From Sphingobacterium corticibacterium (GTDB lineage Bacteria; Bacteroidota; Bacteroidia; Sphingobacteriales; Sphingobacteriaceae), in assembly GCF_004208525.1 (NCBI RefSeq), contig NZ_SGIT01000001.1, forward strand, positions 1,116,001 to 1,180,000: a DNA stretch of 64,000 nt, given 5' to 3'. A program made the position numbers and the translations under genes. The notes beneath the pieces are model-generated. The model did no database searches, had not been told where the DNA came from, and saw only the letters and a program-made list of their open reading frames with translations. Within the stretch, counting starts at the first letter, position 1. Each line of letters begins with the position of its first letter. Below, in pieces: positions 53,535-62,078 of this stretch.

Positions 53535-55595
53535 CTATGGTAAATAAGTAGACCACAATTCCCGGAATTCATAATGAAAAGCCTTTTTTAAGGCCTCCCT
53601 ATTGCTGACCTCGCCCGTCATTTGTTTTGCCGTTGCGAGCACCTCATCGTAATCCTTGCCATATTTTTTACTGAAATATTGCGCACTTGTCTTCAGCCTT
53701 TTGTTACCACCATACAGTAAATCGGCAATACCGATATCCGGATTCAATTTTGCAAAACCTAACGAGGTAAAAATATTATCTCCCCAGCGGTCTGCCCGGA
53801 AATAGGGGCTTTCCATCTTTAAGTTTTCTATAGCTTGGTAATAAGCGTCCTTATTCTTATTTTCTTCCGCAATAGGATAGATAAAACGCTCGTTCCAGTA
53901 ATTATACGTCCGATCATATCCTTCTGCGTTACTCGATTGGCCATTCAGAAAAAATGGAGGAAAACGTAGTACACGTGTTCTTCTTTCTAGATTCCAACCC
54001 TCCAAGCAATTGAAGAAACCAGCGATATAACGCTGTTTGTAAATCTGCTCGAGGTGATTCTCGGCGCCCCCTTTTCCATTGATATCCGCTTTGTAAAGCA
54101 GTCTACGATCCGAAAAACCATGTCCATCCGTATCCCATTTAACACCGTTTTGTTCCATATAATCAGCGACCTGAGCAGATAAGCCGTATTGCTCAAACGA
54201 CGCCCGGATTCCCTCTTCATAGTACTTTTGTGCGTCCGGCAAACCGAAAAGTATCGCTGCTTCTGCTTTTAGAAAACACGCGTCGGCCCAGCTTAATAAG
54301 ACCATACTAGCATCCTCTTTCATGAAATCGTCTTGTACAAAGGAGCTGTTATAGGGGCTGGATCTATTCAACGGATCGTTGTAACGTATACCTTGGGCTT
54401 CTCTACCTGGCACAAATTCCCATTCCCATCCTGTAGCCAAACCATTGGATTCCTGCGGCATAGGCACATATGGCATGGTATAATTCACTAAAATGGAGTC
54501 TAAGCGTTGGTCATTAAGTCCATCCATCTGATGTAGAGCATGATTCGGGCAATAATGCTCCCTGTCATTGATATCATTACCGCAAAATTCGGCATGGTGG
54601 CGGGTCAGCGTATCGGTAAACAAAAATATCGGTGTATTAGATGGTGTCTTGGCTATCCCATTCATCATCAGTTCATTCGATTTCTGTGCATATTTCTCTA
54701 TCCGTGGGTCGCTGTAGGAAAACAGGTAGAGTGCAAAATACTCGTTCAACGCGGGGTATCCACCATCGAAACTAGTTTGTCCTTTGATAAATCGTCTGAA
54801 GTAGTAAGAAGAGCTCATGTCTACATCTTGCCCCCATTGCAATTTGGCTATATCTGTTATCGAGGAAATCAAATTGGTTTCATCTTGCATCACATCGGTG
54901 GCATGCTCTCTGGCCAAGTCCATGGAAAGGTTTTGAGCCTGGAGCGCAATATTTAAGCGTAACGTGTTGGTAAACTTCTGCCATTTTGCGAGGTCTGATC
55001 GCCCAATGCCTCCAACTCCAAAAACCGGATCGGTTTCCAGATAATCTCCCAATGCAGGATTGTCCACATTATAAAGACTCCCCGCTTCCTTTAAAAGCTC
55101 CAACATCTGCCTGTACATCTCTTCTTCCGTATCGAATTTGTAGCTTCTAATACCCACTGTGCCATCCGTTATTGCCTCACTCATCGGCACCCCACCATAT
55201 ATCGATGCCATCATATAATACATATACACCTTCCACGTCTTCACCATCGCTAAGCGATTCTCGAAGCCCTCTTGGCCGGTGTATTCCCTTTCCATCGTAA
55301 CCAGATCCCGGATAATACCGATATAAAATTTGTTAAAGAAACTATCTCCGATTTCCTGTGCCGGCGAAGCATGAAATGTCAATACGCCATAACGTGAAAA
55401 GGTAAGTAACCTACCCTGAATATTCAGTTCACCGATCAGGTCCATGGTCCGGTAGACCGTTCCCGGGAATACGCTGTTGAGGTCAACGTCATAATACTTT
55501 GTATCGTTGGTATTTATCTCTTCAAAATTCTTCGTACATCCCGGCAACAAAGTCGATAAGACAAGCGAAAAAATGATATAATATATTCTTTTCAT
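53535..55595 (-). CDS. SusD/RagB-like lipoprotein, long form
   Basis: A 686-residue surface lipoprotein (lipobox C20, TLLPGC, then TKNFEEINTND as in the SusD-like_2 branch). The core TPR region includes MVKTWKVYMYYMMASIYGGVPMSEAI and LAKWQKFTNTLRLNIALQAQ; the C-terminal half has CFLKAEAAILFG and IYKQRYIAGFFNCLEGWNLERRTRV. It is about 150 residues longer than usual, with inserts near 330-420 (a CGNDINDREHYCPNH segment with two cysteines) and an extra helical tail (about 625-686). It lies 12 bp after susC. It should bind the glycan processed by the enzymes encoded downstream. Confidence 0.92.
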   Translation of the reverse strand: MKRIYYIIFSLVLSTLLPGCTKNFEEINTNDTKYYDVDLNSVFPGTVYRTMDLIGELNIQGRLLTFSRYGVLTFHASPAQEIGDSFFNKFYIGIIRDLVTMEREYTGQEGFENRLAMVKTWKVYMYYMMASIYGGVPMSEAITDGTVGIRSYKFDTEEEMYRQMLELLKEAGSLYNVDNPALGDYLETDPVFGVGGIGRSDLAKWQKFTNTLRLNIALQAQNLSMDLAREHATDVMQDETNLISSITDIAKLQWGQDVDMSSSYYFRRFIKGQTSFDGGYPALNEYFALYLFSYSDPRIEKYAQKSNELMMNGIAKTPSNTPIFLFTDTLTRHHAEFCGNDINDREHYCPNHALHQMDGLNDQRLDSILVNYTMPYVPMPQESNGLATGWEWEFVPGREAQGIRYNDPLNRSSPYNSSFVQDDFMKEDASMVLLSWADACFLKAEAAILFGLPDAQKYYEEGIRASFEQYGLSAQVADYMEQNGVKWDTDGHGFSDRRLLYKADINGKGGAENHLEQIYKQRYIAGFFNCLEGWNLERRTRVLRFPPFFLNGQSSNAEGYDRTYNYWNERFIYPIAEENKNKDAYYQAIENLKMESPYFRADRWGDNIFTSLGFAKLNPDIGIADLLYGGNKRLKTSAQYFSKKYGKDYDEVLATAKQMTGEVSNREALKKAFHYEFRELWSTYLP

Positions 55596-55607
55596 TATCT
55601 TTAATTT

Positions 55608-58600
55608 TTAAAATGAAAATTTGAAATCAAACCCATAAGTGGCCATAGGCAAGCTAAAGCCCCGCTCAAAACCCTGTGCATTCCCCGAAGTCGAGGTTGC
55701 TTGCGGATCTAAACCTTTGGGTGTATTTTGGAATAAGATGGCCACGTTGCGCCCCACTGCCGAAAGTTTAGCATTTCTGAAAGGAGTTTTTGCAAACCAT
55801 TCGTTAGGCAGGTTGTATCCCACAGAAACTTCCCGCAATTTGATATAAGAGGCATCGTAAATGTAACGTGCAGCACTGGATTGGCTATTATGGGTCCAGT
55901 GATCCATTGGTGTTACCCAAGCAATCGATTCTTTACCTGCCCAAAATTCGCCGACCAAAGAAGGATCATAGACCGTATTTCCCAACTGAACACCTTTCGG
56001 CCTTCCCCAATCTGGATATAAAACATAGTTTGCATCGTAATTTGCTCCCGGGGTAACCGTATGACCGGGCTGTAGGAAGCCTTTCCGCTCTTCCCCATTT
56101 TCACCTAAAACTAAGTCCGACATAATATGTTCCCAACGTCCTTCCAGCGATTGAACGGTATTACCATCAATTCCTCCTACAAAGGCAGTATACGACCAAA
56201 CATTTCCTCCCTTTTGGAAGTCCAACATCGCCCCGATATCAAAGCGTCCGATTTTCACGGTGTTGATCCAACCACCAAACCAGTCAGGCAAGACTGTTCC
56301 TAGATATTGGTCCGGGTCCATGGATGGTTTTCCATCGGTCGCTACATAGATTTCGCCCGAGGGTCCTCTCCGGTAGTCGTTTCCGTAGAAAACACCATAT
56401 GGCCTGCCCACTTCGGCATAAAGTCTAATATTGTTGGCACTTCCCATCTCATATCGGTCAACACCGTCTATCAGTGATACGACTTCCGAGTTATTTTTCG
56501 CCCAGTTGATGGTAGATGACCAGGTGATCAAGTTTGTTTTGATCGGTACTATGGTCAGGCTGACTTCCGTACCCCAGTTTTTTATTTCTCCGGCGTTTAG
56601 GATTTCTCTTCGGTAACCACTTGCTAACAAAGCATCTGCTTCCACAATCTGGTCTGTCGTGCGCTTACGATAATAAGTAAGATCAGCAGCTAAACGGCCA
56701 TCCCATAGGCGGAACTCCGTACCCAGCTCCCAAGATTGGGTTTTTTCCGGCCTTAGTCCACCATTTTTCAATACATCTTCGCCGACGAAGTAAGGCATAC
56801 CTAAAAAAGAACCATTTTCCGGACGGTAATATCCCGTTCGCAAGCGGTCAAAGCCGGTATCATTACCCACTTGTGCAAAAGAACCCCGCAATTTCCAGAA
56901 CGTTAATGCGTTACTCTTCAAAGACTGGAACATATCGGTCAGAACCAAACTCGATCCAATCGAATAATAGAAATAGGAATTATTATCCGTCGGTAGGGCA
57001 CTCGACCATTCGTTTCTAGCTGTTATATCCAAAAAGGCATAATTCTTATAACCGAAACTCGTCATCCCATAAATCGCCTGCTTTTCTTTTCCTTCTGGAA
57101 ATTCCAAAGCGGATACCGGCACCCTGGTATTGGAGAGCGTTTTCTGGTCTTTATACAGCAACATGCTTACCCTGGAGGTCATTCGATCCACATCGGTATG
57201 TTGTAAAGACGCTCCTAAATTGGCATTGACACTAAAATCTTGTTGAAATTTAGTATTAAAGGAGACCAACCCTTCAAAGTTGTTATTCACTGCCATACGT
57301 TTCCATTTAAAATATCCACCGTCTATCTGAAATGGGCTATACAAGTTGGTGAAATCCCATCCGTCTGACTGTTGCACGTCTGTTGCTCCCCTTAGGCGCA
57401 CATTAAACTTATTATTCAATCGGATGTTCATCGTTAGATTACCAGCAAACATATTCTTACTATCAGCATTGGAAGTCTCATTTAACAACCAGTACGGATT
57501 AGAGAAACCTCTAAAGTTGAACGGCCTTCCGTCTTCCTGTTTCCAGGGGATCAACTCCTCTTGCGAGGCATCACGTGGTAAGTTAGCGGCAACGTATAAC
57601 GGATTTCTATTCGATGCATTTCTAAATCCCCTGTTCGTAACATCTTCTGTGGTATACCGCAAATTCGCATCAAAGCTGAACCAATTCGTCAATTTTGTGG
57701 TATTGTTGAGGTTAAAATTATGCCGTTTATAGATATTAAAATTTTCCAGGATATCATCTGCATTGGTATTCGTATAAGAGAAACGCAACGATAGCTGATC
57801 AGTTAGCTTATCAATCGATAAGCTATGGGTCATGGCATTTGAGGTTTTGAACATACCCTCTGTCGTATTAGGCTGTGGTACATACGATTTTATCTGGCCG
57901 TTACGTCCAACCACGTCAAAGCCCAACATCGGTAACCCCCAAGAACGCTGGTCCATATTACCCATGTTTGGATTCCAGATACCGTAAGGCATATCGGGAT
58001 CGAAACTAATACCATTACCCGAGTTTCCAAAATAATTCATCCCGTCTCTCTTAAAGCGATCGGACTGTCCTGCGCCGTATATATTCTGATAAGTAGGATA
58101 ATTATATAAATGTCCCATCATATCATTAAAACCGTAGGTAATCCCTAAACCCTGTTTCCGGCTTGCCTTCTTGGTGGTGATCAGGACCACGCCATTGGCT
58201 GCATCCGAACCATACAGTGCCGAGGCATTGGCTCCTTTTAATATTTCAATATTTTCAATTTCATCGGGGTTGATACTATTCACCGGATTACCGAAATCTA
58301 GGTCACCTTCCTCGCCGGAACCATTCATGACCGGCACCCCATCGATTACATACAACGGCTGGTTGTTTCCAGTCAGGGAGTTGTTACCCCGAATCACAAC
58401 CCTCGTAGAAGCCAAAGGACCACCGCCGGATACCACCTGCATCCCTGCCGCTTTACCCGAGAGCATATCCATCAGGTTACTCCCTCTTACTTCGGTCATG
58501 GACTCCACATCTACCGATTGCTGGGCATAAGAGAGTGATTTCGCTTCCCGGGTAATCCCCAAAGCTGTAACCACGACTTCCTCCATTTCGGTAGTAGACT

Positions 58601-58934
58601 CTCCAAGTACAACCGTTAATTCTGCTCTATTTCTGATCGAAATGTCCTGACTAGTATAGCCTAGAAAGCTCACTTTGAGAATACCATTTGCCAGTGCCGT
58701 TATGGTAAACTTTCCGCGGTGGTCGGTCACCGCATCTCGAACATTCGATCCTACTACCGAAACGACCGCCCCCGTAATGGGTTCATTTGTCGTTTTATCG
58801 ACCACCAGGCCACTGACCTTGATCTGTTTCGATTTATCCTGCGCTTGCACGACCATTGTTAGTATGGGCAATGTCAGCAGTAATAAAATACAAATGCGCA
58901 TAAAGGCATTCTTTGTTTGTTTTTCCATAATCAT
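55608..58934 (-). CDS. SusC/RagA-like TonB-dependent transporter, first gene of the polysaccharide operon
   Basis: A 1108-residue outer-membrane transporter. A signal peptide (about 1-32) leads to a carboxypeptidase-D regulatory-like domain (about 38-115: KVSGLVVDKTTNEPITGAVV). The EEVVVTALGITREAKSLSYAQQSV box and plug (VVIRGNNSLTGNNQPLYVIDGVPV, IEILKGANASALYGSDAANGV) follow, then a barrel ending in YGFDFKFSF. There is no STN domain, so control by an ECF sigma/FecR pair is not expected; the divergent transmembrane regulator at 59315 is the better candidate. It heads a run of nine minus-strand genes with gaps of 51 bp or less. Confidence 0.94.
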   Translation of the reverse strand: MIMEKQTKNAFMRICILLLLTLPILTMVVQAQDKSKQIKVSGLVVDKTTNEPITGAVVSVVGSNVRDAVTDHRGKFTITALANGILKVSFLGYTSQDISIRNRAELTVVLGESTTEMEEVVVTALGITREAKSLSYAQQSVDVESMTEVRGSNLMDMLSGKAAGMQVVSGGGPLASTRVVIRGNNSLTGNNQPLYVIDGVPVMNGSGEEGDLDFGNPVNSINPDEIENIEILKGANASALYGSDAANGVVLITTKKASRKQGLGITYGFNDMMGHLYNYPTYQNIYGAGQSDRFKRDGMNYFGNSGNGISFDPDMPYGIWNPNMGNMDQRSWGLPMLGFDVVGRNGQIKSYVPQPNTTEGMFKTSNAMTHSLSIDKLTDQLSLRFSYTNTNADDILENFNIYKRHNFNLNNTTKLTNWFSFDANLRYTTEDVTNRGFRNASNRNPLYVAANLPRDASQEELIPWKQEDGRPFNFRGFSNPYWLLNETSNADSKNMFAGNLTMNIRLNNKFNVRLRGATDVQQSDGWDFTNLYSPFQIDGGYFKWKRMAVNNNFEGLVSFNTKFQQDFSVNANLGASLQHTDVDRMTSRVSMLLYKDQKTLSNTRVPVSALEFPEGKEKQAIYGMTSFGYKNYAFLDITARNEWSSALPTDNNSYFYYSIGSSLVLTDMFQSLKSNALTFWKLRGSFAQVGNDTGFDRLRTGYYRPENGSFLGMPYFVGEDVLKNGGLRPEKTQSWELGTEFRLWDGRLAADLTYYRKRTTDQIVEADALLASGYRREILNAGEIKNWGTEVSLTIVPIKTNLITWSSTINWAKNNSEVVSLIDGVDRYEMGSANNIRLYAEVGRPYGVFYGNDYRRGPSGEIYVATDGKPSMDPDQYLGTVLPDWFGGWINTVKIGRFDIGAMLDFQKGGNVWSYTAFVGGIDGNTVQSLEGRWEHIMSDLVLGENGEERKGFLQPGHTVTPGANYDANYVLYPDWGRPKGVQLGNTVYDPSLVGEFWAGKESIAWVTPMDHWTHNSQSSAARYIYDASYIKLREVSVGYNLPNEWFAKTPFRNAKLSAVGRNVAILFQNTPKGLDPQATSTSGNAQGFERGFSLPMATYGFDFKFSF

Positions 58935-59052
58935 GATTTAGTAAAAGCGTAGTAGTGTTGAGTTTATAATTTGCATACAAAATTTGGTTTATTTAGCGAT
59001 TACGAATTAAGCGGTCTAACACTAACAGACAACTTAATTATTGACTTAACAA

Positions 59053-59066
59053 AAGGATTAATCCTT
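59053..59066. promoter_or_regulatory. 14-bp perfect palindrome, possible operator
   Basis: AAGGATTAATCCTT is self-complementary and lies about 120 bp upstream of the susC start and 250 bp upstream of the regulator gene. It could be a regulator binding site. A palindrome this short and AT-rich may also occur by chance. Confidence 0.35.
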
Positions 59067-59159
59067 ATTTTCTGTAAAAAAATTGTTTCGCCATCTTGAA
59101 AATACAGAGAACAATCCTAAAATGAAATACCGAATTCAAAAAGCAATACCCACCAATTT

Positions 59160-59167
59160 TATCTTTG
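59160..59167 (+). promoter_or_regulatory. -7 element (TATCTTTG) upstream of the transmembrane regulator gene
   Basis: TATCTTTGCA is a very typical Bacteroidota -7 sequence on the plus strand. No matching -33 TTTG is visible at 17-23 bp. The resulting leader would be about 140 nt. Confidence 0.4.
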
Positions 59168-59223
59168 CAGTTTAGCAAAAACTAAAAGTTTTTTGCTAGC
59201 TTTATCGGGAATAAATAATAGTC

Positions 59224-59231
59224 TAAATTTG
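59224..59231 (+). promoter_or_regulatory. second -7 element (TAAATTTG) upstream of the transmembrane regulator gene
   Basis: An exact TAnnTTTG match 84 bp before the ATG. A TTTG at 59192-59195 lies 28 bp upstream, longer than the usual spacing. It is an alternative or additional promoter to the one at 59160. Confidence 0.3.
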
Positions 59232-59314
59232 TGATTTCAGCTTTTTCAGGATGAAACAAATTGCACTTACTTTAAGTAGGCTCTATATTATTCTGTAATA
59301 ACCAGTATAAGAAC

Positions 59315-61963
59315 ATGATTATAAATCATTCATATAAAACAGCGAAAAAAACATCGTGTGCGGATTATATTATCTTCTACTATACCTTTCTTATATTGTT
59401 TATTTTTTCGGTCCTTGCACCCGAAATGGCATATACTCAAATTAATCAGGGTCTCTACTTCTATTCGCATGAATCTACGATAGAAAACCGGACCTCATTG
59501 CTTCTCCAGAATGGTTATCCGTACCTATTAAAAGATAAAGACATTTTTTCGCTCAACTTCGATGTTGACATCCGAATTTCCGAAGCGCAGCGATTTGGAT
59601 ATATCTTTAAGATCATTTCCAATAAAAAAGAGAGCTATAATCTTGTCCTAAATACCAAAAATGAAGTTTTCTTCGTTTTGGACGATAAACAAGATAAAAA
59701 AGAAGATTTCAAAAAAATCAATATCGGAAACAATGAGCATTTAAAAATTGAGATTGTCTTTGACAAGAGACAAAACCAAATCAGTTTACATATTAATGAA
59801 CATAAAGTAGTCTATAAGAACGACCTACAAATGGTTAACTCGCTATTGATCAATTTCGGAAAATGTGCTATTGACAACTTCAAGACCAACGATGTTCCTC
59901 CAATTATCCTTCGTAATGTGCGGGTACATTACAATGGTGAATTAGCCAATCAGTGGTTATTTGATAATTACAACCAGCATATCACCTACGACCATATCCA
60001 CCATAAAAAAGCCGTTTTTAGCCAGGGCAAAATGCTGGTCGACCACAGTATTCATTGGCAAAAAATAGGTTCGTTCAAAGCGAAGAAAGCCCCGCAGATC
60101 ACTTTTGACTCGGTCAGCAATCAAGTTTTCGTATTGGACGACAAACAACTTCTGTCGTTTACGATCGTCGATCAACAGTTGTCACAGACCGCTATGCGAC
60201 ATACCCCTATGGATCTTTTAGTCAACAGATTGGTGTATGATTATACCACTCATGAATTATTATCTTATAATTTCTCGCCACAACGATTAAACTACTTTGA
60301 TCCAGAAACCGGTAGCTGGGATGTACCCATCGAAGAAGAACACGAATACTATCACCACAACCGGCATGTATCCTTAAAAGACTCTTCCCTTTATCTCTAT
60401 GGCGGTTATGGGCATTACCGGTACAAAGGCTTTTTATATAAGATAGATCTACGTACTGGAAAATGGCAAACAAAAGACCTATCGTCCGACATCACCCCGC
60501 GCTACTTAGCCGCTATGGGCGTGAATAAAACCGACGACAAGCTGTATATCCTAGGCGGCAAAGGTGCGGAAATGGGTTTACAGGAACTATCACCGATGAT
60601 CTTTTTCGATTTATACGAAGTAGATCTGCATACCTTGCGTCCTAAACTGCTGTATAAAAATGAAAAAGAACAGCAAAAGGACCTTCTTTTCTCCAATAGC
60701 CTGATTATCGACGACAGCAATGCCTTCCTTTATACCCTTGCTTTTCCGGCAGAACGAACAGATTCGTATTTACAGCTGAAAAAGATTGGGATCAGCGAAC
60801 CTACTATCGCAGATTATGCAGATTCTATCCCGTTCTATTTTAAGGATGACGCTTCCTACTGTGATCTTTTCTTTTCCCCTTCGCTTTCAAAGTTGATTGC
60901 GGTAACGGCGGTCTCCAAAGACGGCATCGATTCGGAGGTATCTGTCTATTCCTTAAATTTTCCACCCTTACAGTGGGAGGATATTCATCTAGTACCAGCC
61001 GAGCAATCGTTCTCCAAGACAATTGCAGCCATCCTGTTCATCATGCTTGCAGCAGTCGGTATATTCTTATATCGAATAAAAGTGAGAAGATTACGGAGTC
61101 GGCAGCCCGACTTTGGCCGTGTGCTTCCGGCACAAAACCTCGATGAATTAAATCCCGCAGATACTGTTTCCGTTACAGATGCGATCACGATCGATCCAAG
61201 TGTTGCACCTCTACAATATTATCATCTAGAAAAGAGTGCGATTCGCTTGTTGGGTGCCTTTCAGGTGTTTGATAAAGACGGCAAAGAAATTACCGAAAAT
61301 TTCTCTCCCATCTTAAAGTACTTACTCATCCTGCTCTTACTTTACACCAGCAAATATAAAAGAGGTATTTCGTCGTCCAAGCTCGAAGAGATCCTGTGGT
61401 TTGGTAAATCGGAAAAATCGGCATTGAACAATCGGAACGTGAACCTGAGCAAGCTTAGGGCGCTCTTGGAAAATTTTGGACAAGTTGAGATTGTCAATAA
61501 CCACGGTTATTGGTCCATTTCCTTACCTGAGGAAGCACTCGCGGATTACAGCGAAATTTTAGAACTATGCCAGCAGCTACACGATAATCCACAGGGTGAG
61601 ATCGAGCAAGTTTATCGACTAGTCGAGTTACTCTCGTTTGGCGAGTTACTACCCGAAATCCAATACGAATGGATCGACAGCTTCAAGTCCGACTTCTCTA
61701 CATTGATTATCGACACCCTGTTGTTTATTATTAAAGTCGGTATCGTTACTGTCCAAAAAGATGCGTCAACTCTACTTAAGATAGCAGATATTATTCTAAT
61801 TTTTGATCCGATCAATGAAGATGCGATCAAAGTGAAGTGCAAGACATTATATACTATAGGAAAAAAATCGCTGGCGAAAAGTGCTTATGAACATTTCAGC
61901 AAAAGATATTTGAGTTTACTGGATGAAGAGTTTACCGGTACATTAAAGGAAATGATCGAATAG
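59315..61963 (+). CDS. transmembrane regulator: LamG-like, Kelch-like propeller, membrane helix, SARP-like winged helix
   Basis: An 882-residue single-pass membrane protein. An N-terminal signal/anchor (about 20-45) is followed by a beta-rich LamG-like domain (about 50-215: LKIEIVFDKRQNQISLHINEHKVVY). A Kelch-like beta-propeller covers about 240-560 (SLYLYGGYGHYRYKGFLYKIDLRTGKWQ, PRYLAAMGVNKTDDKLYILGG). One membrane helix lies at about 569-586 (IAAILFIMLAAVGIFLY) with basic residues after it. The cytoplasmic part has an OmpR/SARP-type winged helix at about 640-735 (IRLLGAFQVFDKDG, SSSKLEEILWFG, NNRNVNLSKLRALLENF), then a helical BTAD-like region. Its position and architecture suggest a glycan-sensing one-component activator of the divergent operon, replacing SusR, hybrid two-component or sigma/FecR control. 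Confidence 0.75.
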   Translation: MIINHSYKTAKKTSCADYIIFYYTFLILFIFSVLAPEMAYTQINQGLYFYSHESTIENRTSLLLQNGYPYLLKDKDIFSLNFDVDIRISEAQRFGYIFKIISNKKESYNLVLNTKNEVFFVLDDKQDKKEDFKKINIGNNEHLKIEIVFDKRQNQISLHINEHKVVYKNDLQMVNSLLINFGKCAIDNFKTNDVPPIILRNVRVHYNGELANQWLFDNYNQHITYDHIHHKKAVFSQGKMLVDHSIHWQKIGSFKAKKAPQITFDSVSNQVFVLDDKQLLSFTIVDQQLSQTAMRHTPMDLLVNRLVYDYTTHELLSYNFSPQRLNYFDPETGSWDVPIEEEHEYYHHNRHVSLKDSSLYLYGGYGHYRYKGFLYKIDLRTGKWQTKDLSSDITPRYLAAMGVNKTDDKLYILGGKGAEMGLQELSPMIFFDLYEVDLHTLRPKLLYKNEKEQQKDLLFSNSLIIDDSNAFLYTLAFPAERTDSYLQLKKIGISEPTIADYADSIPFYFKDDASYCDLFFSPSLSKLIAVTAVSKDGIDSEVSVYSLNFPPLQWEDIHLVPAEQSFSKTIAAILFIMLAAVGIFLYRIKVRRLRSRQPDFGRVLPAQNLDELNPADTVSVTDAITIDPSVAPLQYYHLEKSAIRLLGAFQVFDKDGKEITENFSPILKYLLILLLLYTSKYKRGISSSKLEEILWFGKSEKSALNNRNVNLSKLRALLENFGQVEIVNNHGYWSISLPEEALADYSEILELCQQLHDNPQGEIEQVYRLVELLSFGELLPEIQYEWIDSFKSDFSTLIIDTLLFIIKVGIVTVQKDASTLLKIADIILIFDPINEDAIKVKCKTLYTIGKKSLAKSAYEHFSKRYLSLLDEEFTGTLKEMIE

Positions 61964-62078
61964 TTTTCCAAAAAAAACGAATATTAATAGCCATTAGGCA
62001 AGTTATTAATTCGCTCGTTAATTCAGTGCTGCGTTATTTACGTAAACTATTTGATAACTTTAATATAAACGTAAACCT

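Larger units (their letters stand above)
58935..59314. other. divergent regulatory region between the polysaccharide operon and its probable regulator
   Basis: About 380 bp, strongly AT-rich, with no open frame of note. It contains a perfect 14-bp palindrome at 59053-59066 and two plus-strand TAnnTTTG elements (59160-59167 and 59224-59231). No exact minus-strand -7 element was found for susC, which fits activator-dependent transcription. Confidence 0.6.

Noticed and set aside
31311..58934. One single polysaccharide locus from 31 to 59 kb
   Set aside because: A terminator at 38563-38592 and a new sigma gene with its own promoter signals separate two transcription units; they may still cooperate.
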